Notes: generated from the sequence alone by a model not told the origin. Positions 25,701 to 35,075 are shown, counted from the first letter of the stretch. The stretch is 47,574 nucleotides of DNA from Nitrospirota bacterium (GCA_021840255.1 JAKBYX010000014.1:1-47574), one strand, 5' to 3'. Numbers and translations: made by a program.

Positions 25701-25794
25701 AAAGCCCCAGAGAGCGCAGCCCCAGCACCAGGATAAGAAGGCTTACCACCGTGGCCAGCACCGGGCGCCTGATAAAAATATCCGTGAACCGCAT
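22717..25794 (-). CDS. RND multidrug efflux transporter, inner-membrane pump (HAE1 family)
   Basis: A 1025-residue AcrB/MexB-type proton-driven pump. The N-terminus MRFTDIFIRRPVLATVVSLL and twelve predicted membrane helices in the 1+5, 1+5 layout fit the family. The proton-relay Asp pair is in GLVVDDAIIVVENVHRH, and the partner Lys is in TLIGLISKHGILIVQFAND. Two large periplasmic loops follow helices 1 and 7. It exports drugs, dyes or amphiphiles from the periplasm and inner membrane through the adaptor and channel encoded just upstream. It starts 28 bases after the adaptor stop with a purine-rich GGAAAGG site. Substrate range cannot be read from sequence; no regulator is adjacent. Confidence 0.95.
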   Translation of the reverse strand: MRFTDIFIRRPVLATVVSLLILVLGLRSLGLLKIREYPEIQSAVVTVATTYYGADPALVAGFITTPLESSIAQASGIDYMTSTSTLGQSTIEANLRLNYDASKALTDISSKVNAVLDQLPKEGQTPVITVAIGETVDSMYIGFYSKVLPTNKITDYLIRVVQPKLQAIDGVQTAEILGEQRFALRAWLDPGKMAAYGVTGSDISRALANNDFISAVGRTKGQMVTVDLTAATGLHTVDEFRDLVIKSQNNAIVRLGDVANVTLGAENYDTSVFFDGKSAVYIGIKVAPTANLLSVISDIHRIFPSIQQQMPQGLSGRIVYDATKYVNSSIREVISTIAKALLIVTLVIFLSLGSPRSVVIPTVAMPLSLIGAFFIMLVLGYTINLLTLLALVLAIGLVVDDAIIVVENVHRHIEDGLTPLNAAYQGARELANPIIAISVVLVAVYVPIGFMGGLTGALFTEFAYTLAGTVAVSAIIALTLSPMMCSRFLKPYAGSSHRFMDIVDRQFGRLRGGYQRILHSSLAYLPVTVVFAAAVLFSNYFLYKNAKSELAPQEDQGVIIALATGAPDAALEQTMLYTRQIYRLMAGYPETDHIFQLDGINGLNSGIAGMVLKPWDKRKKTTMQLQPDLQGKLGGITGLESVAFQPPPLPGGGRGLPVQFVVDTTEPFERLNGVSQELVRKARSSGMFAYVDSDLKIDKPQSTIEFERDKAAQLGLTMNDIGGALGSMLGGGYVNYFSLAGRSYKVIPQVMQRHRLNASDLESYYINTSGGIPVPVSTVASLKTSVVPESLNHFQQLNSATISAVPVGGVSLGQALAGLVSLSKGVLPSGYTIDYAGQSRQYMQESKALLVTFFFALVIIFLALAALFESFRDPLIVLVSVPMSICGAMIFISLGVGGASLNIFTEVGLVTLIGLISKHGILIVQFANDLQGEGKSKREAVEMAAAIRLRPILMTTAAMVLGVLPLVTASGAGAVGRYNMGLVIMTGIAIGTLFTLFVVPAMYMLLAVDRSKRPAPEGPPAKNPE

Positions 25795-25822
25795 TTTTTG
25801 TAAGTTCTTTCCTTTCCTCCGG

Positions 25823-26998
25823 CTACCTGTCTTTTGGGTGGGGGGCGGGGTTGTTGCTGGGCTGTATACTGTTGTTTATGATCACCTCAGATCCGTTCCT
25901 GAGCTTCAACTGGCCGCTTGTCACTATGGTCTCGCCCTCCCTTATGCCAGAGACTATTGCCACCTGGTCGCCCCGGGTACCATCGGTTGTCACAAAGGCC
26001 TGCCTGGCTGCCAGCATGGGCTTTCCGTGCGGCCCTTTTCCCTTTTCGATCACGAAGACGGTCTCTCCATAGGGGTTGTAAGCTACCGCTGTCTGGGGGA
26101 GCGTAAGGTAGCGCCTGGGCGCTCCGGCCATGATATCCACTGTCACATACATGCCTGGCAGGAGCCTGTGCTCCGGATTACGGAACGTGGCCTCGACTTC
26201 TACGTTCCTGGTGGAAGGATCCACCTGGGGGTTTACGGATGTTATAACTCCATTGAATTTACGGCCGGGATAAGCATCGGCATGGGCCACAACCTTTTGC
26301 CCTATCCGGATGCTGGAAAAATCCTGCTGCGGCAGATAAAAATCGGCATATAGCAGATCAAGCGATTGCAGGGTCACTATCTTGTCTCCGGGGTTGATGT
26401 ACTGCCCCGGGTTGACGGTGCTTATGCCAAGCTGTCCGGCAAAGGGAGCGCGTATGGTCTTTTCGCGTACTATCGCGCGCTGTTGGGCCGCCTGGGCCCG
26501 CTTGCTCTTCAGGTCGGCGGCATCCGCATCCAGTGTGGCCTTGCTTACCGCCTGCGCGGCAAAGAACTGTTTTTTGTCCCTCTCATAGACGGTGCCGGCC
26601 AGCTGGGCGGCGGCCTCAAGAGAATGGAGAAGCGCCAGATCGGGGCCGGCGTCCAGCTGCACCAATACCTGGTTTTTCCTGCCTGCCTGGCCGGAGCTGA
26701 AATATATTTGCTGCACCAATCCCGAGATCTCGCTGGTCACGTCCACGCCGCGCACGGCACGCAGGCTTGCCACCGCCTTTATCTGCGGCTGCCAGGTCAG
26801 GTACCTGGCCTTCACGGCGCTCACGGCAACAGGCGGGGGGCGAAATGAGGCCATGGATTTCCGCTGCATATGGGCCCTGTATGCGTGGTAGGCGAATATG
26901 CCCCCGAACAATATGCCTACGGCCGCCAGCATGATGAGCATGCGTTTGATCAGGGGCGCGTCTTTAAAAAACGTGGGACGCCCGGACGTTCCGCTCAT
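25823..26998 (-). CDS. RND efflux periplasmic adaptor (membrane fusion protein)
   Basis: A protein of about 391 residues with one N-terminal membrane helix (MLIMLAAVGILFGGIFAYHA), followed by the lipoyl, alpha-hairpin and beta-barrel domains of the AcrA/MexA family: VDVTSEISGLVQQIYFSSGQ, IRAPFAGQLGISTVNPGQYI and LLPGMYVTVDIMAG. It links the pump to the outer-membrane channel. The ATG at 26998 overlaps the channel gene's stop (ATGA) and is preferred over an in-frame start 21 codons upstream. It lacks a lipobox, so it is anchored by its helix. Confidence 0.93.
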   Translation of the reverse strand: MSGTSGRPTFFKDAPLIKRMLIMLAAVGILFGGIFAYHAYRAHMQRKSMASFRPPPVAVSAVKARYLTWQPQIKAVASLRAVRGVDVTSEISGLVQQIYFSSGQAGRKNQVLVQLDAGPDLALLHSLEAAAQLAGTVYERDKKQFFAAQAVSKATLDADAADLKSKRAQAAQQRAIVREKTIRAPFAGQLGISTVNPGQYINPGDKIVTLQSLDLLYADFYLPQQDFSSIRIGQKVVAHADAYPGRKFNGVITSVNPQVDPSTRNVEVEATFRNPEHRLLPGMYVTVDIMAGAPRRYLTLPQTAVAYNPYGETVFVIEKGKGPHGKPMLAARQAFVTTDGTRGDQVAIVSGIREGETIVTSGQLKLRNGSEVIINNSIQPSNNPAPHPKDR

Positions 26999-28581
26999 TT
27001 CTCTCTTTCCGCGGCGCTGTCCGCTATTTTCCCCGGCGCTCCCGGTTTCAGGTTCCACCACCCTCCGCCAAGGGCCTGAAACAGCGCCGCCGTATCTGCA
27101 AAGCGCGCCGCACGGGCCTGTACCAGGCTTATTAGCGTCTGCTGATACTGGCGCTGGGCATTTAGGAGCTGAAGATAGCTCACCGCCCCCAACTTAAATT
27201 GCTTCAAGGTGATGTCCAGCGAGTCTTTTGCAGCGGCCCAGGCCTGGGCTTGCGCTTTAAGCGTGCCGGAATCCCTGTCCAGCGCCCTCAAAACGTCAGC
27301 CACATTCTGGAATGCCTCCAATACGGTCTCCTGGTATTGCGCCAGCGCCTGCTCATAAGCGTCCACCGCGGCCCGGCGTTTTGCAGTAAGCTCTCCGCCG
27401 TGGAATACGGGCTGAAGCAGCGACATCCCGAAGCTCCAAATGCTCGTATTCTTGCCGAAAAGGTCCTCGACCTTTGCCGTTTCAGTCCCGATGCTCCCGG
27501 TAAAAGTTATCTGGGGGAGCATGTTGGCCGTAGCAACGCCGATCTGCGCGCTTGCGGCGTGCAGGAGTGCTTCCGAGGCCCGGATGTCCGGGCGCCGGCG
27601 GATCAGCATTGAAGGCAGGCTCAGTGGCAGCCTCCGCGGCAGTTTCAGCCTGTCAATATCTATCTCCGGCAGTTGCCCCGAATGTTCGGGCAGGACACCG
27701 GCGAGCACAGCCATCTGATGGCGTGTCTGGGACAGCGCTTTTTCCAGAGGGGGAAGCCCCGCGCGCGTCTGGGCAAGCTGCGTCTTTTGCGCAAGCACGT
27801 CGGGACGGGATGCGCCCCCAAGCGCGAACTGTTGCTCGACTATGCGGAGCTGGGCCTCCTGGTCTGACAATATCTCCTTTGTGACCGCGATCTGGGCGCG
27901 CAGGGAGGCCTCCTGTACTGCGGTTGTGACGACATTGGCCGTAAGCGCGAGATACGCCCCTTCCAGCTGGAAACGCTGATAATCCACCTGCGCCCCGAGC
28001 GCCTCAAGCTCACGCCTGGAGCCTCCAAACAGATCAAACAAATACGATACGGTCGCGGAGGCGTTAAAAAGGTTGAAGATGATGCCAGGGACGCCGGGCT
28101 CGCCGAAGGCCGCTCCGGAAAATTTCTGGCGCACGCCTGTGGCCTTGGCATCGACTTGCGGGTAAAGGAGCGCTCCGGACTGAGCGCGTTTGTTCTCATA
28201 GGCCTGGCGTAGCGCGGCCTGCGCGGCCCCAAGCGTGTAGTTCCTGGCAAGCGCGGCGCGCTCCAGGCGGTCAAGCTCCGGGCTTTGGAAAAGCCTCCAC
28301 CATCGTCCGGGAATGTCCTCTCCCTGTTTAAAAGATTGCGCGGCTCCTCCGGCAACCGGTGCGCTTTCCGTCTTTGCGGGCATGGCGCCTGCTGTATATC
28401 TGCCGGTTTCAGGGGTCTGCGGCATTCTAAAAGCCGGACCTACCGTGCAGCCATTGGATAAGAGGGCGGCGGATAACAGGGCCATGCATGCGATGCCGGC
28501 CGCGGCGGAAGAAAAGAGCCCGTTCCCCTTACGCAACAGTCCATTAAAAAAAAAATCGTCATTACGCAAATTGACCATCAC
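26995..28581 (-). CDS. RND efflux outer-membrane lipoprotein channel (NodT/OprM family)
   Basis: A 528-residue TolC-like factor. An N-terminal signal ends in a lipobox at LLSNGC (Cys about 45) followed by TVGPAF, the hallmark of the OprM/NodT group (compare GC-x-VGP). Two repeated outer-membrane efflux domains follow, with motifs such as RWWRLFQSPELDRLERAAL, RRPDIRASEALLHAASAQIG and YEQALAQYQETVLEAFQNVA. It forms a trimeric channel across the outer membrane and is the first gene of the channel-adaptor-pump operon. Two adjacent ATGs (28581 and 28578) are possible starts. Confidence 0.93.
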   Translation of the reverse strand: MMVNLRNDDFFFNGLLRKGNGLFSSAAAGIACMALLSAALLSNGCTVGPAFRMPQTPETGRYTAGAMPAKTESAPVAGGAAQSFKQGEDIPGRWWRLFQSPELDRLERAALARNYTLGAAQAALRQAYENKRAQSGALLYPQVDAKATGVRQKFSGAAFGEPGVPGIIFNLFNASATVSYLFDLFGGSRRELEALGAQVDYQRFQLEGAYLALTANVVTTAVQEASLRAQIAVTKEILSDQEAQLRIVEQQFALGGASRPDVLAQKTQLAQTRAGLPPLEKALSQTRHQMAVLAGVLPEHSGQLPEIDIDRLKLPRRLPLSLPSMLIRRRPDIRASEALLHAASAQIGVATANMLPQITFTGSIGTETAKVEDLFGKNTSIWSFGMSLLQPVFHGGELTAKRRAAVDAYEQALAQYQETVLEAFQNVADVLRALDRDSGTLKAQAQAWAAAKDSLDITLKQFKLGAVSYLQLLNAQRQYQQTLISLVQARAARFADTAALFQALGGGWWNLKPGAPGKIADSAAEREK

Positions 28582-28840
28582 ATCCGGTCTCCAAAAATTT
28601 TTTCTCCGATAAAAAGACTCTTCAGGAAAACAAAAACCTGGCGGCGAAAATGCTTTTTTTATCTTTGGGCCGCCACCGCCAAGCCTGTTTCTAGAAAGCT
28701 GATTAGCCCATTATAGCAGGCCCTGAGGACGCAGGCTATAGAAGTATCAGAAAAGACCGGGGCGCATTAGCGGCCCCTTTTGGTGCTATAATCATGAATA
28801 AATTCAAAAAACAAAACAAAAAATTCCCGGGGTTTTTTTC
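28582..28840. other. Divergent intergenic region (efflux operon / TAXI gene)
   Basis: This 259-base gap holds the upstream sequences of two divergent genes. A palindrome TTTCTAGAAA lies near 28690. A GGGGC...GCCCC hairpin followed by TTTT (about 28759-28780, plus strand) resembles an intrinsic terminator. A TATAAT at 28787-28792 points toward the TAXI gene but lacks a good -35. No operator could be assigned. Confidence 0.4.
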
Positions 28841-30190
28841 ATGAGAAACGATCAGCGGGCCGGCCTGTCCAGGTATCAGTCCATGTTCAAAGAGACATTC
28901 GGGCTTGGCCCGGCGGCCGCGCTCACCTTTCTCGTCTTTGTTATCCTGGCCCTGTTGTTTGCAGTATACTGGTTTTTTCATTCCGCGCCGCCCTCCACCA
29001 TTATAATGACCAGCGGTCCACGGGGCAGCATATTCCGGGCAAATGCGGAGAAATATAAAAAGATACTGGCCAGAAGCGGTATCCACCTCAATATACTGGC
29101 ATCCGAAGGGTCGCTCCAAAACCTGACGAGGCTGACTGACCCGTCTTTCAAAGCCGATATAGGGTTTGTCCAGGGCGGAGAGACCGGCGGGCTGAACATA
29201 GCCAATCTCGTGTCATTGGGGAGCCTCTATGATGCCCCCATCCTCATCTTCTATCGAAACGACAAGCCTATCGAATTGATTTCCCGGTTTGAAGGCATGC
29301 GGCTTGCCATAGGCCCGCCGGGCAGCGGAACACGGACCCTGTCTTTGGCCCTGCTGGCCGCAAATGGCATCAGGCCTGGCGGCGCCACACCGTTTTCAGG
29401 CTTGGATGGAGACAAGGCGGTCCAGGCCCTGATCGATGGCGATGTGGACGCGGTATTTTTGATGGGCGATTCCGCCTCCGTGCGGAATATAAAAAGGCTC
29501 ATTTACGCCACGGGGGTCCGCATATTCAGCTTCAAGCAGGCAGCCGCATATTCGCGCCGCATAGTGTATCTGAACAAGATGGTCCTTCCTATGGGTTCAG
29601 TCGATTTTGGGCAAAACATTCCCGAGCACGATGTAGACCTGGTAGGCCCCACTGTTGAGCTCATTGCCAGGAAGGGCCTTCATCCGGCGCTTACCGACCT
29701 GCTTATTGAGGCCTCGCGGGAGATATACGGGTCAGCAAACCTGCTGCGGCACCAGGGCGAGTTCCCGGCCCCCCAGCAGCATGAGTTCACTCTCAGCAAG
29801 GAGGCGGTCCGGTATTACAAATCGGGCGCGAGCTTCCTTTACCGTTCCCTTCCGTTCAGGTTTGCGAGCCTGGCCAATCGCATCCTGGTGGTCGTTGTGC
29901 CTCTTATAGTGGTTTTGATACCTGGGCTTAAGATAATACCCGTGGCCTATCGATGGAGGATAATGATACGCTTTTACCGCTGGTACCGCGCGTTGATGAT
30001 ATTGGAACATGATATGACAGGGCCCCTGACCGCCAATGACAAAGAGGGACTTCTGAAACGGCTGGACCATCTGGAAGAGTCTGTCGCCAACATGAAAGTG
30101 CCAGCCTCCTTTGCCAACCAGTTCTACGGTCTCAGGGAGCATATAGATTTCGTCCGGGACCGGCTGGCCGGCGGCGAGCAGCCATCATGA
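28841..30190 (+). CDS. Membrane-anchored TAXI-family solute-binding protein (orphan)
   Basis: A 449-residue protein: one N-terminal helix (about 24-48), a TAXI-type periplasmic solute-binding domain (about 50-330, with IIMTSGPRGSIFRANAEKYK, ADIGFVQGG, LAIGPPGSGTRTLSLALLAA and LIDGDVDAVFLMGDSA), a second helix (about 345-370) and a cytoplasmic tail of about 75 residues with heptad-like spacing. TAXI proteins normally feed TRAP transporters, but no DctQ/DctM subunits lie near, and the second helix plus tail suggest sensing or signalling rather than import. It begins with ATG after an A-rich leader. The ligand is unknown. Confidence 0.85.
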   Translation: MRNDQRAGLSRYQSMFKETFGLGPAAALTFLVFVILALLFAVYWFFHSAPPSTIIMTSGPRGSIFRANAEKYKKILARSGIHLNILASEGSLQNLTRLTDPSFKADIGFVQGGETGGLNIANLVSLGSLYDAPILIFYRNDKPIELISRFEGMRLAIGPPGSGTRTLSLALLAANGIRPGGATPFSGLDGDKAVQALIDGDVDAVFLMGDSASVRNIKRLIYATGVRIFSFKQAAAYSRRIVYLNKMVLPMGSVDFGQNIPEHDVDLVGPTVELIARKGLHPALTDLLIEASREIYGSANLLRHQGEFPAPQQHEFTLSKEAVRYYKSGASFLYRSLPFRFASLANRILVVVVPLIVVLIPGLKIIPVAYRWRIMIRFYRWYRALMILEHDMTGPLTANDKEGLLKRLDHLEESVANMKVPASFANQFYGLREHIDFVRDRLAGGEQPS

Positions 30191-30374
30191 GCCCGGCATC
30201 GTGAATCATGAGACGGTAAAATAAGATGCGCAACCATTGAGGCATAGCCAGTTACCCGCGTAATTTAGACCGGAGCCCGCCATTTAAACCGGAGAACATG
30301 ACGGGCCCTGGCAGGCTAACTGGAAACGACGCTCAGTTCCACGCTGACCGGATGGCCTCCGGGGTATATTAAAA

Positions 30375-33056
30375 TTACTTGGGAGCGGGCCCCCTTATTA
30401 CCTGGACCATATCGCCCGGACGTATCCATTTTAAAAATGCCCGCTGGATGTCCGCCCCCGTGAGCTTTATATATTTTTTTGCGGCAAGCACCGGTTCATC
30501 GAGCGGCAGTCCCTTGTCCACACGGTCCAGAAAGCCCCCCGCTATCCGGTCCACACTTGACTCCGCAAGCGGTATCTTGCGCAGCAGCAAGGCCTTTGTC
30601 TGTTCAAGCTGTCCCTCAGGCACCGGGGTTTTCCGCATCTCGCCAAGATCCCTGGACACTATCGAGGACACCTGGGCCACCTTGTCCGGATCGCATGCGA
30701 AGACGACGAAATAGACTGACCTCTTGCGGCCTGCCTCAAGCACTGAATCCACAAAATACACCAGCCCCATGTTCTCCCTCAAGTCCTGGTAGAGCTTTGT
30801 GGCATAAAATGCGCCGCCAAGGACGCTGTTCCCAAGCTCAAGGGCGTAATAGCCGGGGTCCGCACGCCTAAGACGCAATGTCTGGGCCATATAAACGTTG
30901 TCCTGCACACGGCTGTCATCAGGGACGGCAAAATAGGAAGGCCGGTTGTTTGGAACCGGCGGAAGATCAGTGGCCGGTTTTGCCCCTTTCGCGGTCCAGG
31001 CTCCGAAATATTTTTCAATAACGCTGCGGACCTCTTCCGGTGAGATCTTGCCGATCACTACTATCGTGGTCATGTCAGGCCTGAAGACATTTGAATAGTA
31101 ACTCTTCACATCCTCAAGCGTCAAAGCCGTAACGCTCTGGGGAGTCGCATACCGGAGGCTCGGATCGGTTTTTGGGAACAGGCCTTCCTTGAGCGCCTGT
31201 TGCGCCAGAAAACCGGGGCTTTGTATCTCCCCTTTAAGGGAGGCGGCCGTTTGAGTGCGGAGAATGCTGAACGCACCCGGGGGCAACGCCGGATGGAGCT
31301 CATTTTCCGCAAGCAGCTGGACTCCGCGTGCAAAATGGCCCGGCAGCAGTTCCAGTGAAAAGCTGGTCCCGGCGGACTCGTTCGCACCGATATCGTCCAG
31401 GGCCTTCTGGAACTCTATTCTGCCCAGCGAGGTGCTGCCATAGGAGAACAACTGGTCCAATAATGAATTAACCCCATCATGCCCCTTGGGCGTCTGCATA
31501 TTGGGATTATTTTTTATTTGTCCATATACACTGACGGTGTTGCTTATGCCCTCGGTTTGCACTATAAGGCGCAGCCCGTTTGGCAAAATGCTGACAACCG
31601 GATGGAGAGTTGAACGAGGCACCTGAAGGCGGGAGAGCGCCTTTGCGGCCCAGACTGGAAGGGTCACATGGGCCGGAGTTTTGATAAGGGTCTTTTCCGT
31701 GCCTCCGAACCCCTTAGATGAAATGGGCTTGCCGGAAACTTGGGGAGTCAGGACCGCATCTATGGATTCTCCCATCCGCAGATACCGTGCAGCCACCCGG
31801 TTTACGTCCTCCACGGTCACTTTCTGTATTGCCTTTATGTCGTCATCCGGGGACTCCCTGCCTTCCACTGCAACTGCCTGGGACCAGCTCGAGGCAAGCC
31901 CGTGGATGGAATTTTTCTCAAACTCGGCGTCAGTCAGCTCATGCAGTTTGGCAGCGGAGACCAGGTCCGCGGATACGCCGTTCTTTACAGCTGACAGCAG
32001 CACCCCCCGCACCTCCGCCAGAAGCTTTTTGCTGTCCCTGCCGGAAGGAAACGCGGCAATGGCGTAACCCATGCCCGCCTTACGGAGGGGATCAAGCTCG
32101 AACCCAGCAAAGAGCGCCTTCCCCGACGGCACCAGCGAGTAGAGGTCTCCGCGTTCGCTTGAAAGGACATCGGAGAGCACCACGGAGGCCGCATAATCGG
32201 GGCTGTCATAGCCAGGCATCCTAAAGGCTATTGAGACCATGCCGTACGGACGGTCCGTTTTCATGCTTATGAAGGCATGCTTTACCGGCTGAAGCCTGAC
32301 GATTGGCCGGGCCGGGAGGGTTTTTGCCTGGATGCCGCCAAAAAGGCCTTTTATTTCTTTCAGGGCAGCAGGGGGTTTTATATCTCCGCATACTATCAAA
32401 ACAGCATTATTGGGGGCATACCAAGTTTCATGAAAGCGCTTCAGCATGGCGCCCGTAGTTTTGTTAAACGAAGGGCGGGTGCCCAGGGCATCATGCTCAT
32501 AAGGTGTCCCGGAAAACAGGTCTTTAAGAAGCTTCGCGTAAAAAACATATTCCGGGTTGGAGAGGTCCTGAGCCACCTCCTGCTCTATCGCGCCCCGCTC
32601 CTGGGCCCAAAGCTTTTGCGTGTCCAGAATGCCTTTCATACGTATGGCCTCCACATGCAGGGCCACATCGAGGTCCGCAGCGGGCACAGTGAAGAAAAAC
32701 TGGGTCACGCCCTGTTGCGTGTCCGCGTCGAAATCGCCGCCCATCTCTTCGGATATCCTGGCCAGTTGGTCTTCCGAGAGCCCCGGGCTCCCGCGGAACA
32801 TCATGTGCTCCTGGGCGTGGGCCATGCCGGGAAACCCATCCGGAGCTTCATCCGAGCCAACCTGGTAATTTATGGCCGTGGTCACCACAGGGACCAGCGG
32901 GTCCCGGATTATGACCACGCGAAGGCCGTTTGAAAGCCTGGCGCGAAGCACCTCCTGGGCATGCGCTATAGCCGGGTGAGAGATCACAGGGAAAACAGCC
33001 AGAAGTAAAAACAAAAAAAACACGGAAGCAGGTCTTTTCATAGCATTATTTTTCAT
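30375..33056 (-). CDS. Exported M16-family zinc protease
   Basis: An 893-residue pitrilysin/insulinase-type peptidase with a signal peptide (SVFFLFLLLAVFPVISHPAI, cleavage near AHA), so periplasmic. The inverted zinc motif HxxEH is in MAHAQEHMMFRG (His 80, Glu 83, His 84), and the third ligand Glu lies in ERGAIEQEVAQDL about 75 residues on. The N-terminal half holds the active domain. The C-terminal half repeats the M16 fold (RPDMTTIVVIGKISPEEVR) without HxxEH, as in family members that clamp peptides. The first ATG is used; an ATG five codons in is possible. The gene stands alone between two short intergenic regions. Confidence 0.94.
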   Translation of the reverse strand: MKNNAMKRPASVFFLFLLLAVFPVISHPAIAHAQEVLRARLSNGLRVVIIRDPLVPVVTTAINYQVGSDEAPDGFPGMAHAQEHMMFRGSPGLSEDQLARISEEMGGDFDADTQQGVTQFFFTVPAADLDVALHVEAIRMKGILDTQKLWAQERGAIEQEVAQDLSNPEYVFYAKLLKDLFSGTPYEHDALGTRPSFNKTTGAMLKRFHETWYAPNNAVLIVCGDIKPPAALKEIKGLFGGIQAKTLPARPIVRLQPVKHAFISMKTDRPYGMVSIAFRMPGYDSPDYAASVVLSDVLSSERGDLYSLVPSGKALFAGFELDPLRKAGMGYAIAAFPSGRDSKKLLAEVRGVLLSAVKNGVSADLVSAAKLHELTDAEFEKNSIHGLASSWSQAVAVEGRESPDDDIKAIQKVTVEDVNRVAARYLRMGESIDAVLTPQVSGKPISSKGFGGTEKTLIKTPAHVTLPVWAAKALSRLQVPRSTLHPVVSILPNGLRLIVQTEGISNTVSVYGQIKNNPNMQTPKGHDGVNSLLDQLFSYGSTSLGRIEFQKALDDIGANESAGTSFSLELLPGHFARGVQLLAENELHPALPPGAFSILRTQTAASLKGEIQSPGFLAQQALKEGLFPKTDPSLRYATPQSVTALTLEDVKSYYSNVFRPDMTTIVVIGKISPEEVRSVIEKYFGAWTAKGAKPATDLPPVPNNRPSYFAVPDDSRVQDNVYMAQTLRLRRADPGYYALELGNSVLGGAFYATKLYQDLRENMGLVYFVDSVLEAGRKRSVYFVVFACDPDKVAQVSSIVSRDLGEMRKTPVPEGQLEQTKALLLRKIPLAESSVDRIAGGFLDRVDKGLPLDEPVLAAKKYIKLTGADIQRAFLKWIRPGDMVQVIRGPAPK

Positions 33057-33236
33057 TGCATTACCTCGAAGGGATTGGAAGTAAAATATCTTTTTCCATT
33101 GGTATTTTCAAAACACTAGGTTACCTCATCACTGCTTACTTTGCAAACAACGGATCGACGGTTTCACTTCAGGATGGCAGTTTAGGCTCTTCTTGAAGAA
33201 GTGCCGGGGCTTAACCTGTTTTGTATACATGAACCA

Positions 33237-35075
33237 CTAGCGGTCGGCCGCTAAAAAATTTATCCGGAACTCCGTCCCATTACCCCGGAGGATTTCCAGG
33301 CTCCCTTTCAACTGCCCTAACGCAAGGTTGTTGACCAGCCTCAGCCCCAGTGTTTTCGTTTTGGCCGGGTCAAGTCCTTCGGGAAGCCCCACCCCATTGT
33401 CGGAGTAGGCCAGCATTATCTCCTCGCCGCATTTTTTTAAGACTATCCTGATCTCCCCTTTCCTTTTCCCCGGGAAGGCATGCTTCAGCGAATTGGAGAG
33501 CAGTTCGTTGATTATAAGCCCGCAAGGCGTGGCAATATCTATTGACATCGGTATGCTCTCTACCTCAAGCTTCAGGAATACCTTCTCCTCGCAGTCCAGA
33601 CAGCTTTCCAGCATGGCCCTGGAAAGGTCCCCTATGTATTCGCTTATATCCAGGTTGGAAAGGTCCTGAGACTCGTACAGTCTTTCATGAACAATGGACA
33701 TCGCCCGTATCCTGTCCTGCGTCTCTTTAAATATCTTTTGGAGCCTTTCGTCCCCGATCGACATAGACTCAAGTCCGAGCAGGCCGGATATTACCTGCAT
33801 ATTGTTTTTTGTCCGGTGATAGAGCTCTTTAAGGAGTATGTCTTTTTCAAGCAGGGAAGCCTTTATCTTCTCCTCGGCTTCTTTACGCTCCGTGATATCC
33901 CGGACGTTTGCGACCTGATAAAGCGCTTTTCCCGCTTTGTCCCTTACCGCATATACCTCAACCTCGGCTGGAAATACCGAGCCATCCTTGCGAAGGCGCA
34001 GGGTCTCATATTTGTTATATCCTTTTTCCTTTGTTACGGAGATATGTTCCGGAACGTCAGCCCTGGTCTGGGGGGAATACATATCCGCAATGGGCCTTCC
34101 GTAAAGCTCGGATGTCGTATAACCATGCATTTCGGCATAAGCGGGGTTCATCAGCCCCAATGTTCCGTTTATTGTTCCGATGGCTATCCCGATCCTCGTG
34201 TGCTGGACGACATCGGCAAATATCCTTATCGTCTCTTCAGCTTTTTTGCGCTCTGATGTTTCCCTTGCTATCGCGAATATGTATTTGTGGCCCTCCTGCG
34301 CCAAAAGGCCCGTGCTGATCTCCACAGGGAAAACCGATCCGTCTTTCCGCCTGTGCGTCAGCTCCGCTTTCAGCCACTCGCCTTTAAGGATTAGGTCGCG
34401 CCGGTCCGGGCTCTGCCTGGCGTCCCCGGCGCAATACACGTCCTCCACGCTCAGCTCCAGAAATTCAGGAAGACTGTAGCCGTGCATACTTGCCGCCGTC
34501 TCGTTGGCGTCAACTATCTTGCCTGCGTTTTCTCCTTCGCCGTCTATGATAAAAATGGCGTCGTGGGCGTTCTCGAACAGCAGGCGGTACCTGTTTTCGC
34601 TTTCGTAGAGAGCTGCGGTGCGTTCCTTGACCAATTGTTCCAGGTGCTCACGGTATTTTTTTATTTCATCTTCAGCCTGCCTGCGTTCAACGTGCTCTCT
34701 TGCTTCCCGCAGCGCCCTCCTGGCCGCTGGAGCAAGCCTTGACATGCGGTTTTTAAGGATGTAATCCGTTGCGCCGTTTTTGAGCATCTCTACCGCAAAA
34801 TCTTCGCCGATAGCGCCGGAGACAAAGATGAACGGGACTTCAGGACGCTTCTCAAGGGTGATTTTCAGCGCGGAAAGGCCGTCGAAGAGGGGCAGCGAAT
34901 AATCGGCCAGCACAAGATCAAAACAGGTCCCTTCCAGAGCCTGGATGAAATCCCTCTCGTTCTCAACCCGGACCAGACTGAAATCCGAAAAACCCTCTTC
35001 GGCCAGCTTCGCCTCGATGAGCTCGGAGTCCAGCGCATTGTCTTCCAGGTTGAGGATGAGAAGTCTTTTTTTCAT
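33237..35075 (-). CDS. REC-PAS-PAS-HisKA_2 sensor kinase
   Basis: A 612-residue soluble protein. An N-terminal receiver domain (about 1-125; LNLEDNALDSELIEAK, phospho-Asp in LVLADYSLP, Lys in LKNRMSRL) is followed by a short coiled region, two PAS domains (about 160-285 and 290-410) and a HisKA_2/HWE-like kinase core with the His in KELYHRTKNNMQVISGL and an HATPase domain (IINELLSNSLKHAF, YSDNGVGLPEG). There is no membrane helix. It overlaps the preceding single-domain response regulator by ATGA, so the regulator may dock on or pass phosphate to this kinase. The substrate of its output is not evident. Confidence 0.9.
   Translation of the reverse strand: MKKRLLILNLEDNALDSELIEAKLAEEGFSDFSLVRVENERDFIQALEGTCFDLVLADYSLPLFDGLSALKITLEKRPEVPFIFVSGAIGEDFAVEMLKNGATDYILKNRMSRLAPAARRALREAREHVERRQAEDEIKKYREHLEQLVKERTAALYESENRYRLLFENAHDAIFIIDGEGENAGKIVDANETAASMHGYSLPEFLELSVEDVYCAGDARQSPDRRDLILKGEWLKAELTHRRKDGSVFPVEISTGLLAQEGHKYIFAIARETSERKKAEETIRIFADVVQHTRIGIAIGTINGTLGLMNPAYAEMHGYTTSELYGRPIADMYSPQTRADVPEHISVTKEKGYNKYETLRLRKDGSVFPAEVEVYAVRDKAGKALYQVANVRDITERKEAEEKIKASLLEKDILLKELYHRTKNNMQVISGLLGLESMSIGDERLQKIFKETQDRIRAMSIVHERLYESQDLSNLDISEYIGDLSRAMLESCLDCEEKVFLKLEVESIPMSIDIATPCGLIINELLSNSLKHAFPGKRKGEIRIVLKKCGEEIMLAYSDNGVGLPEGLDPAKTKTLGLRLVNNLALGQLKGSLEILRGNGTEFRINFLAADR

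Noticed and set aside
22717..28581. Heavy-metal (CusA/CzcA) type for the RND pump
   Set aside because: The N-terminus, the DD pair context and the lipoprotein OprM/NodT channel fit the HAE1 drug-efflux type; the Met/acidic motifs of HME pumps are not seen.
28759..28792. Strong promoter at the TATAAT before the TAXI gene
   Set aside because: The -10 is perfect but no TTGACA-like -35 exists at 16-18 bases, and a GC hairpin occupies that position.
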